Positions 29,301 to 41,300 of a stretch of DNA of 64,000 bases are shown piece by piece. Each line of letters begins with the position of its first letter. Within the stretch, counting starts at the first letter, position 1. The notes under the pieces were generated by a model. It saw only the letters and a program-made list of their open reading frames with translations, searched no databases and was not told the origin of the DNA. The stretch is from Siphonodentalium dalli. Taxonomy: Eukaryota > Mollusca > Scaphopoda > Gadilida > Siphonodentaliidae. A program made the translations under genes and the position numbers. The stretch spans positions 45,019,797-45,083,796 of the forward strand of contig CP136061.1 in NCBI GenBank assembly GCA_032622095.1, in the 5' to 3' direction.

Positions 29301-32300
29301 AATGTCATTGGGCATAATAGGTTAGTAACTTAGTATGGGCCTGGTCTCGCCTTTGATAAAGCAGTTAGGTTCAATACACCGATTAGTGAAATAATTAAAA
29401 CCATGCAATTGTTAACATAACCACGTATATACACGTGATACTTGCAAATAATTGATACGTACATATGTACATATGTAGTTATGGAGCAGTTTGCCATATC
29501 CCACATCGCTCTAAAGGTAATATTGAAGCAATACATCAGGGATACATAATTTCACTTAAGCAAGCTCAGTTTGCCAAGCTGTAAATCCAGGGTTCTGGGA
29601 CATCGAAATCTGCATATTCAGGGATGAAAGAGTTAACTTTTACTTAACCCTTTACCCAACAAACCGGCCAAAACCGGCCAAATAAAGTTACAACAGGCTA
29701 AAATATCTTCGGTCTGTCTCAATAGAACCATACAAATATGGATATCATTGGAATCGGCTCCTTGACCACATTGTGATAGTTACAGTTATGCCCTGTGCCA
29801 ATGCATTCTCTTATATATGCGAGTCGACCATAGGTCGCCTCGCATATATAAGAGAATGCATTGGCCTAAAAAAAATCTTTTTTTAACACTTTTTACCATT
29901 TTTTCTTACATTCTTTAACAATTTTATAATTTTTAATGTGTTAAGCCAATGCATTCTCTTATATATGCGAGGCAACCTATGGTCGACTTGCATATATAAG
30001 AGAATGCATTGACACAGGGCCCTTCTGTTGGGTAAAGGGTTAATTAAATTATTAACTCTACTTAATTAAAGAGCATGTGTTAGTGTTTACGAACAGGTAA
30101 GAGTCTAGGCCTAATATAAAGTTGAAATTGACACATACGTTTCGCTCAAACATGGAATTATCGATTTATCAAGTGCATGTGGCATCATATATTCATCGCT
30201 TTTGATTGGCTAGCAGACAGTGATCACACACTGAACATGCACACACCTTGGCAGCTTGTGTGTTCCTGGTAATTGTTGGTTTCACGCTACAGTGAAATAA
30301 TAATAGCTCCAATGAAATAATCAAGCCTTGAAATAGGGTGTCTGTCATTTGCAGAATGAGGTCCCCAGAGGGTGAATTTAGTGATGCTACCCCGCATAGC
30401 GGGCTATCATCACCAAATTCACCCTCTGGGAACCTCATTTTGCTGAGGTGTAAGCAGAATGAGGTCCCCAGAGGGTAAATTTGGTGATGCTAGCCCGCTA
30501 TGCGGGGGTAGCATCACTAAATTCACCCTCTGGGGACATCATTCTGCAAATGACAGACACCCTATTTCAAGGCTTGGAAATAATGAAATCATATTTCACT
30601 GTAGCTTCAAAGAGATACATACGGCAATCTACATTTCAATAATTTTCCGCTATTTCATAGGCAAGCATATAATAAAAACATGTAGCTATTACTCTGGTGT
30701 CTTCATGAAATATATAGATAGAATGACACAATGTGAGAACTGGTTAACGTTATTGCACGATTTTGTTGTAACGCGATGGTAAAACGAGAACAGAAGGTTT
30801 GAGTTTTACCTCGCTTCACGACAAACGATAGTCCAAGTCTTCTTGTACTAAAACCAGCTAAGATATTGGGATGGCGATGCTGGTCTTTAGTCCAAGACCG
30901 CTTGTATACCAATCCTATGACACGACTTACGCCCACGATCTGTGGCGGGAATTTGTGGTGTATTTTACTCGATTTACCTAGCAAATCAATACATGATGCT
31001 ATATACATCGGAAAGGCTAACATCTTATGGTCATAATGGTGTATAATAATCTAACTTTAATGTTAAATTACACATAGAATATTCCGGTTGATTGCCACAA
31101 ACATCGATTTGTTTCTCTGTTTGTTTACGTTTTAACCGAAAGCCGAAGTGGTCCGAATAAGTTCGGCATAATCCGCTGTTTGTTCTGGGAATTCTACTTT
31201 CCGTTTCTATATATAGCGCGGGTTTTCCGAACAAAAATGGCGAAAACCGATCGCCCGAAAGTCCAGTTTTCTATGTGCTTTCAGAACAATTCCCGCACTA
31301 AAAACTTAATGACATAATGGAGGATCAGAACGGTAGTTTTGTTGACAATTTTCGCAAGCAACTTTTCAAAATTGGAGCAAATTAGAACTCTTGTTTCTGA
31401 CTTGCCATGCGTGTGATGTGCATTTTGACATCTGTGTTGATAAAATAATCGGAGAACCGAATCACACAGTTTCGAAATATAGTTCTTCCGTTTTAGTGGG
31501 ACTTTTCAAACTTAAGGTTCATTTATTTAGTGTATTACATTTATATCTCCAATGTTTAATTAATCTATTTATTATTTTATTTATTGACACACATAATTAC
31601 GATTACAATGGAGAATTCATCGTAATTTGCGTTGTTGTCCAAAATCTACGGAATATTTTCAACGGAAAATGCCGAACACAGTTCGCGAGGTCAACCGAGT
31701 TCGCATACTTTAAAAAAATTGTAAACATTGAGGTAAATGTCTCTTTTCGCATTAAATTACCGTTTTAAATTCACAACTGATGTGGGTTTCAGATAAAATA
31801 GCATGTCTTCTGCGGAAAATATCCGTTTATTGTCGCAATTGTGATATTTTATTTCATATAATTGTGGTTTTATTTTAGCGGGTCAATAACGCTTAAGTCG
31901 TTTAATAAGAATGTATGGGCCTGGAACTCGGACTAAAGACCGGCACATCCATCCCAATATCTTAGCCGGCTTTAGTACGAGAAGACTTGGACTAGACAAA
32001 CGAGTGCATTAACGTTAACTTGTTCACAAAACTGTGTTGTTCTATGTTTATTATACACACTGAAGATTGTAGCTTGTAATATACTAAATTTAGGTCCTTA
32101 TTGTTTTATTTAATTGAACAAACATGTGCTTTGAATAGAATATACCTCATAATTTAGTGAAGAAATTTTCTGTTAAAGTTGACATCACCAATGACATCGT
32201 TGACATATCGGTTTGTATTATTCAAGAACAAAACACAATTTTTTAATGAACATTTTTAAATCATCCGTATTTTGCACAAATAAGCCATTGGATATGCAGT

Positions 32301-35300
32301 ATATACTCATTACTTCATTTGAAGATTCCAATAAAAAAGTTTCAGAGTCATATCTTTATTGGATTGTAAGAATTTCAGCATACGTTCTGCAATACTGACA
32401 TAATCTAGACACATATTTGTATCGTGAACCGTGCATCACGATATATATCACGAGACAAACTGTATCTTCCATCCCAAGGGAATAGTGACATGCCTTGAGA
32501 GATTGAGATCTTGTTATGAATCTCTACTTTGGCTACATCCGTTCAGATCATATTCCACAAGTTCAAATCACCTGGGAACTTTTTGAAGATCTGATGGGGA
32601 ACTTTATAACATCAAAAACATAACACGGTTAATATATTTCTTAGTAAATACATGTTCCTTAATATTTATTTCACAGTGCTCAGGTGAAAATCTCAGGTCA
32701 AGATAAGATGGTTTTGGCGACTTTTGTGAGCTGATTTTGTGATAAACATGAATTGACTCACCGGCGAATATATTAGAATCGAAAGTGATGCAAAGCAAAA
32801 TCGGTTCATAAAAGTTGTCTAAATCATGTAATCTTGAGCTGGCACCTTTCCCTACTGTGAAATACGTTATTAAAGAATAGTTATTAATAAATAAATATTT
32901 TTTCAATTCTATTTTAAAGTTCCCTTTCAAACTTGAAAATATTCCCACGTTTTAACCCTTTCATGACAGGAGCTTCCTGAATTTTTGCGAAAATCTGGCC
33001 TCGCATATATAAGAGAATGCATTGGCTTAACAAATTTTATATTATACTTTATAATTGTTAAAAATGTAAGAAAAATGAAAAAAATTGATAATGAATGTAA
33101 AAATTGTTATAGAATGTAAGAGCAAATTATATAAAATGATAAAAATGGTTACAGAATGTAAGAAAAAATTGTAATTTTTTTAAAGAACGTAAGAAAAATT
33201 GATGAAAAATTATAAAATATGTGTCATTCTCTTATATATGCGAGGCGACCAATGGTCAACTCGCATATATAAGAGAATGCATTGGCACAGGGTTTTAATG
33301 TTGTGCCAGTGCAGCTCCTGTCATGAAAGGGTTAACAGTTAGAATATAATCGATCTCTTCGAGTGTAGCCAGAGTAGAGATTCATGGCATGATCTAAGGT
33401 CTGAGCCAGCTGACTCAACCTACCTGAGACATAGTTTATAATAATTAGGGGTTGGCAAGTCAACTTCTGTTGTGAAGCTAAAATAAGCAAAATTATTTAA
33501 ACATCTTGCACAATATTAAAGTGATGTGAAAAACACTCCGGTAGGATGATAAAATAGAAATGGAGAATAATCTTTCTCAAAGTAGTTATTGCTATAAATA
33601 TGTTATCCAAATTCACAACACACACCCGTCATTCTTATATATTAATTAAATGCAGTGACTCTCGATGGCGAAATCATTATCGTTAGTTTATATCTGATAG
33701 TTGTGTCCCCAATCAAGAAGTAAATATTTACAATTGAGAGTAGTTCATACGCCATTTTCTATGAAGTGGTATGTCCGATTTGCTTGAGATTTTCTGTAAT
33801 GTTGACATAGCTGAACACTAACTTATCAATTTCATGCACCCGAACAAGCCAACAATATGTCTTTAAAGGTACTCAAATCTGAAAAATCATCATTATCAAG
33901 AAGAATGTAAAAAATAGATATACTTTATTTCTATTTCCATCATCAATTATCCTCCAATAACGAAATGTCGTGTAAAATGAAACCATTGTAAAATGTGGCA
34001 GTAAACTCCGGCAGTAAACTGTGCTAATTTATGCAGTTATAACTGACTCTTTTAATGAACTGATTAGGAGCAAGCCTTGAAATAGTGTGTGTGTCATTTG
34101 CAGAATGAGGTCCCCAGAGGGTGAATTTAGTGATGCTACCCCGCATAGTGGGCTATCATCACTAAATTCACCCTCTGGGGACCTCATTCTGCTTACACCT
34201 CAGCAGAATGAGGTCCCCAGAGGGTGAATTTGGTGATGCTAGCCCACTATGCGGGGTAGCATCACTAAATTCACCCTCTGGGGACCTCATTCTGCAAATG
34301 ACACACACACTATTTCAAGGCTTGGATATTATTATGTATAGTGCTTATCTACTTTACATAGCATTTGACATAAATCCTAGTTTCTTATTTACAATTAATC
34401 AATTGGGATCATACGCCAAGCTTGCAAATAGTGTGTCTGTCATTTGCAGAATGAGATCCCCAGAGGGTGAATTTAGTGATGCTATCCCACACAGCAGGCA
34501 AGCATCACTAAATTCACCATCTAGGAACCTCATTCTGCTATGGGAGAACTAGGATCTGAAGTTTCCCAGTTGAAGATGGTGAGGTTCATCCATTAGTCAC
34601 CTCAATTATACATTTTATTTTAATAGTATGCAAATTAGGGGACATAGGAAATTCCCAGAAAGGAAAAAGTAACTACAAACAATGTTAATTTCAGACTATA
34701 GATACTTCCCAGAAGATGAGGCCTAAGCAGAATGAGGTCTCCAGAGAGTGAATTTGGTATGCTAGCCCAGGATAGCATAACTAAATACACCCACAGGGAC
34801 CCAATTCTGCAAATAACAGACACAATATTTGCAGGCTTGTCATACACCACCATCATTGTGGACACATCATAGCTAAAACTCACCTGTTTCCGTGGACATG
34901 TGAAGCACAGAAAGCAAAGCTGTAGTGTATTAGGGTTGGGTCGATGAGGTAGCCTTTTTCTCCCCTGATAAGAAGGTCATCTAAGTAACATAGGTGCCGA
35001 TGGCACCCACGTACACCATACCGGGCACAGTACTCATCCAACACAAACACCTGCCCTGGACTGAACCAGCCCTGTTATGGTAAAGAGGACAGACAGACCA
35101 TCTTTATATCATAGGCAAATATGTTGTAAAAATTATAAGGATATGATTGTGAAGTCAGAGGAATATATAGCCGGAAGGAAAATTATTAATTGATACAGAA
35201 AAGCGTGGCTATTTGAACTTCAGAGCTTAGTAACAAGACACATCACATACATGTATGTAGAATATTGCTCGGTTGTGAGTTTGTTTGAGTTATATATATA

Positions 35301-38300
35301 TCAACTGCATAATAATGCTATTGTGCACAAATTTGGTCCACGATGTTGATTTAAAAAGGTCCAATAGGAATCTTACACACATAGAATGGTTTTATCTCAG
35401 TCACAACACCATTTATACACAACAAATTTGAATTGCAAATTCAAATAAATAATTATGCAAATTAGCAAACACCACACTACCACTGAAGTTGAGTTGAATA
35501 AATAATGGGAATGATATAAAAATACTTTTTTTGTCATGTTTGTTATTATTTATAAGTAATAAATAGCGGATTCAATAGGGGTCATTGGTTTTGACCACGA
35601 TAAAAATTCAGCAAACACAGAATGAACCCCTTCAGGTCAAAATCCCATGACCACATTTAACCCTTTACCCAACAAAACGGCCAAAACCGGCCAAATAAAG
35701 CTTCAACAGCCTAAAATATCTTCGGTCTGTCTCAATAGAACCATACAAATATGGATATCATTGGAACCGGCTCCTTGACCACATTGTGATAGTTACAGTT
35801 ATGCCCTGTGCCAATGCAATCTCTTATATATGCGAGTCGACCATAGGTCGCCTCGCATATATAAGAGAATGCATTGGCCTAAAAAAAATCTTTTTTCAAA
35901 ACTTTTTACCATTTTTTCTTACATTCTTTAACAATTTTATAATTTTTAATGTGTTAAGCCAATGCATTCTCTTATATATGCGAGGCGACCTATGGTCGAC
36001 TCGCATATATAAGAGAATGCATTGGCACAGGGCCCTTCTGTTGGGTAAAGGGTTAAAAGCTTTTAAAGTGAAGTTAATGCTTTTGTAATCCAAATTTGGC
36101 GATTGTGATATCAGGTTGTCAGGTTATAAGTTAACCCTTTCATGATGGGAGCTACACTGGTGCAGCATTAATGACCCTGTGCCAGTGCATTCTCTTATAT
36201 ATGCGAGTCTCCCATAGGGATCTTCGCATATATAAGAGAATGCACTGGCTTACAAGGTCAAGGTAAATATTGTTAGACAAATGTATTCTCTTATATATAT
36301 CTCTATGGGAGACTCGCATATATACAGCAATGCCCTAAATAATCAACTCCTTAACCATAGCAGAATTATGGGTAACTTTTCAGGATATAGTGGGAAATAT
36401 GGCTTGTTGCCATTCATCGGAAAGCTCTCAGGAGTCGATTATTTAGGGCATTACTGTACAAGAATGCATTGGCATATAGTTTTCGCAAATTTTCAGGAAG
36501 CTCCAGTCATGGAGGGGTTAAAACGGCCAAAACCGGCCAAATAAAGCTTCAACAGCCTAAAATATCTTCGGTCTGTCTCAATAAAACCATACAAATATGG
36601 ATATCATTGGAACCGGCTCTTTGACCACATTGTGATAGTTACAGTTATGCCCTGTGCCAATGCATTCTCTTATATATATATGCGAGTCGACCATAGGTCG
36701 CCTCGCATATATAAGAGAATGCATTGGCCTAAAAAAAATCTTTTTTTAACACTTTTTAACATTTTTTCTTACATTCTTTAACAATTTTATAATTTTTAAT
36801 GTGTTAAGCCAATGCATTCTCTTATATATGCGAGGCGACCTATGGTCGACTCGCATATATAAGAGAATGCATTGGCACAGGGCCGTTCTGTTGGGTAAAG
36901 GGTTAACTGCAGACTGACGTATCATACCAGGCATGTGTAGGCATCGTCGAGTCTGTAGTCTAAGGTTTGCTGCTGTAGGGTTTTGAACAGACCGTGGTGA
37001 ACGAAGCGGCATGGATTTGCTTGCACAAACTCGTCAAGTCCATGCCTCCTGGCTCGATCAGCATCTAGAAAATGAATAAAATAATTTCATTACAGTGTCT
37101 CAAGGCGTTCGTGTTGAGTACTGGTACAGCTGAAAAATCATACATTGTTTGTAAAGCCAAGTTGAACATGAAAAAATAAGGAACTTGTTCCTATTTTCAT
37201 TATCTATAATCCTCCAGTGACGAGTTCCTCCATTATGAAATCAAAGTTTGTGAACATGCACTGTAACAGCACAGCAGGCTAGCATCACTAAATCCACCCT
37301 TTGGATACCTCATTCTGCTTAGGCCTCAACTGATATGGGAGACCTAGGATAAGATCGAAGTTGGTGATGTTCACCTATTAATCACCTCGATTATGTATTT
37401 TATCTTCTGCAAATTAATTGATATATAAACTTCCTACAAGGGAAAAAGTATCTAAAAACAATGTTAATGTGAGACTATAGATACTTCCCAGAAGATGAGG
37501 TCTAAGCAGAATGGGGTCCCCGAGGGTGAATTTAGTGATGCTAGCCTGCTGTGTGGGCTAGCATCACTAAATTCACCCTCTGGGGACCTCATTCTGAAAA
37601 TTACAGACATACCATCTGGAGGATTGATGGTACCCAAATTCAAACTCTGAATCAACCATGAATACTAACCTCCTTGCATTCTTGATATCTGTGTATTGCT
37701 AATTTTGTTACTCTGTACAACGGGAGGAATAGGTTTGTGAGTCTGACCAGTTGCTCTGTAGATGGCCTGCACCCATAGAGTCCTCTCATTCTCATCATCG
37801 GTGGCAAAATTCACACTGTCTCCTTCCTTGACGAGTTGGAAGAATGCTTTGCCGCCATCACAGCCTGCAATTTACATGGAGACAATAGCCACACCAAAAC
37901 AAATTTAAAGACATATTATGGACTTGTTCAGGTGCGTGAAATCGATAAGTTAATACTCAGGTGCTATACCAACATGGGGAATGTAGCATTCTACTAATAT
38001 CACCAAAAATTTCAAAGAAATCAATTATACCACTCCAAAGAAAACATCAACTGAACTACGCCCAACTGTAAATATTTACATCTCGATTCGAGGCGCAACT
38101 ATTGGCGATAATCTAGCACAATTGATTTTGCCATCGAGAGTCATTGCATTTAATTAATATATCAGAATGACGGTGTGTATCGTCAATTTGAATTAATATT
38201 CATAACAAATAACAACTTTGGGCAGGATTATTCTCAATTTCTATTTGATCATCCTGCCAGAGTGTTTCACATCACTTTAAGATGTGTGCATATCTTCCCT

Positions 38301-41300
38301 GATCTTTCTGTATAGATTTGGTGGTATATAAAATAGAGAAGTTTTTTCACCAATTATTTTCCATGAAATTGGACAAAAAGTGTAGCTATTTTTAGAACAT
38401 TACAACATTTAGTTTTTTAGAAATAAATTTTTTAATACACTTTTGAATGAAATATGTGCAAACAACAGATATTTTTCTTGTGCGTTTTTGGTAATAATTA
38501 AACCGTGCCTTGAAAATAAGTTTCATAGAAATCTTGTTGTTGTTGTTGCTGTTGTTGGAAGTGCTGGTGGGAAAAGATAAAGCATCTTTAAGGCTCACCT
38601 GTGACAGTTTTGACCCTTTAATGGCATTGATGACAAGCCTTAAAATATGGTGCTGGACATTTGCAGAATGAGGTTCGCAGAGGGTGAATTTAGTGATGCT
38701 ATCCCAGACAGCAGACTAGCATCACCAAATTCATCCTCTGGAGATCTCATTCTGCATGGTCTTACCTGCTATGGGAGACATGGACACAAATTTAAGTTCC
38801 AAGATGGTGATGTGCACCCATTGGACACGTCGATTATCCATTGTGTCGTCGGCCAATTTGGGGATATAAAAAAAGTTTCTAAAAAAGTTTCTAAAGAAGT
38901 TCCTAACGAAAATAAAAACTTGTTAATTGGATAATAAAGATAGTTTACAGAGAAGAGGCTTAAGCAGAATGAGGTCCCCAGAGTGTGAATTTAGTAATGC
39001 TATCCCGCTGTGCAGGGGCAGCATTACTAAATTCACCCTCTGGGGGCCTCATTCTGGAAATGTCCAGGACCATATTTTGAGGCCTGATCAATGACATATT
39101 ATAGACAAGCCTGAGTTTAGTGTGTCTGTTTTGTGCAGAATGAGGTCCCCAGAGGGAGAATTTAGTAACGCTATACCGCATAGCGACTAGCATCACTAAA
39201 TTCACCCTCTGGGGACCTAATTCTGCTTAGGCCTCATCTTCTCAGGAAAGTTTCTTTATTATCAAATTTCTATAGAAACTTCTTCACAAATATTCTATTC
39301 CTTTTTTCAGGTTAGTTATTCTATATCCCCAAATTGGCAAACAACACATTGCATTATCAAGGTTCCCAATGGGTGTACATCACAATAGTCACCATTTGGG
39401 AACTTTAATCTGAGTCAATGTCTCCCATAGCAGATGAGGCCTAAGCATAATGAGGTCCCCAGAGGGTGAATTTAGTGATGCTAGCCGGCTATGCTAAATT
39501 CACTCTCTGAGGACCTCATTCTGCAAATGACAGGCACACTAAATGCAGCCTTGATCACAGATTTTAATAATTTCTTTTCATGTTCATAGTCCTGTATAAA
39601 ATCTAAACAAGAGGTGTGCACTCAGGTGCTATCATACCCCCACCGTGGAAAATTCAACCTGCATTATCTGTAAACCCAAACTTGATAGCATCCACACAAA
39701 AAAAATCGAAAATGAAGTGTAATGTTAGGAAAAACAGTCCGAGCCAACCCTGACCCGCATCATGTAGAGATGGTGTTGTGAGAAGCATGCATACCAAAAA
39801 TTATTTAAATCGGTTCATATTTGTTAAAGTTATTAAGTCGGACAGAAATTTCTAAGTCAAAATAAGTCGAAAAGTAAGGCATAACTTAAAAAAAGAAAGT
39901 CGGATCACACCGCAATTAGCATCATGCGGAGAGGCGGTCCTAAGGAGATTGCATACAAAAAATTATTGAAATCGGTTCATAGTTGTTCGAGTTATGAGGT
40001 CGGACAGACGGACCCACGGAGGGAGAAAGTGTGACGGGCGGACGGACGGACTGACAGACGGCACGACAGACAGATGGATGGACAGACGCAATCAATCCAG
40101 TATACCCCCCATTTTCTTCGAAAGTGGGGGTATAACAAGGTACCAGCCAAGAGGTTTCAAATTGGGAGAAGTCACCTCTCCCTGTTTGGTTATTAGGGAG
40201 AAGTGGACAGTTATCAAGGAGAAGTAATAATGGATGCAGTTCAATTTACACCCCAACATAACATTTCTATGATCCAAACTTTCTAACCAATAGCAGTAGC
40301 CCACCCTACTTCCTCTGCAATGTTGTAAAATAATTGGAACTAACATTGTATTGGTTCACAGTAATCCACTGTAAACCCATCTAATTGCATGATCTCTGTT
40401 GGGTCTGGTTTCTTTTCTCTGTAACTGCACATAGCAAATGTGTATTGCGAGACCTGTAAAGAAAAATAGGTATTACTACAGTAATGCCCTAAGTAATGCC
40501 CTGAAAAATTACTCATAATTCTTCTGTGGTTAAGGAGTCGATTATTTAGGGCATTACTGTAGTACACGTAATGTTAAGGCTAAAGAATATAATGTCAGGT
40601 TGGGGATAAACACATGGAAAAATTTGGTCTTGCACTTCTAGAAAACAAAATAAATGTTAACAAAAAATAATATTTCCAAAATGGATGCCATATCTACACA
40701 GGTGAAGAGTGCGCCATGACAAACCTGATTTCAAATTATGACAATGATTTGGTGAAAAATATCTTATTTATCACAGTTATAGCATGTGTCTGTCTATGGA
40801 ATGGGTATAACACTCACTACCAAAATCCATACAGGTGAAGAATGAGCCATGATAATTGACGAGCTATAATATGAGGATGATCAGATGAGAAATATTTGAG
40901 TTATTGCATTGGATAGAATGAGTCTATTGGATGGATGGAAAGTGTTAATATTTTAAACAGTCAACCGATCGATACCAAAAACGATACAGATGAGGTGTGT
41001 GTCATCATAAACCTGCACATAAAATATTAACATTATCCTATTAAAAATACCTGAGTTATCCATGAGAGCTACTCGTTAATGAGTATTTAGTAATGAGAGT
41101 GATATATTCCATGAGAGCTACTCGTTGGAAAATCAGACAATGAAAACACGTACTTAAAGTTACCAAGTAATGATGTGTCAGACATGAAATTTTCAACTTG
41201 TTACATTGTTTACGTCAAAGAATCACGTCATATTGATACGTTGTGTCAATGTTCACATGACTGGAGCTGTTGGAAGGAAGTTATTACGTTGTCACACTGT

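Larger units (their letters stand above)
27241..34883 (-). other. CADPS intron between exons i and j (7.6 kb)
   Basis: It contains an inverted repeat (28553-28710), B5, D3, a sequence partly repeated at 30823-30905 and 31918-31996 in inverted orientation, C8, G3, D4 and D5. A 31318-31500 open stretch is not recognised. The spans 27241-28550, 28711-29640 and 32000-32950 show nothing else I can name. Confidence 0.75.
35072..36927 (-). other. CADPS intron between exons h and i
   Basis: Much of this intron is element sequence: B6, C9 (with an E copy inside it) and B7 occupy 35657-36906 with only a short gap. The span 35072-35656 is AT-rich with no recognised feature. Confidence 0.85.
37865..40344 (-). 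other. CADPS intron between exons f and g
   Basis: It is nearly filled by G4, D7, D8 and K2. A CAA/GTT-type microsatellite stretch lies at about 38534-38558. Confidence 0.8.

Noticed and set aside
30459-30782. Open frames beginning [11 protein letters not shown]
   Set aside because: Translations of the family D hairpin, seen at many D copies.
31200-31260. TATATATA near a GCGCGG and an ATGGCG: possible promoter
   Set aside because: No continuing frame longer than 25 codons and no other support; AT-rich DNA gives TATA matches often.
31318-31768. A 125-codon plus-strand open frame (TTG start) with a short upstream ATG frame ([11 protein letters not shown]...)
   Set aside because: The ATG frame stops after 22 codons and the longer frame lacks an ATG. 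No family recognised, and part of the surrounding sequence is repeated at about 31918-31996. Not enough to call a gene.
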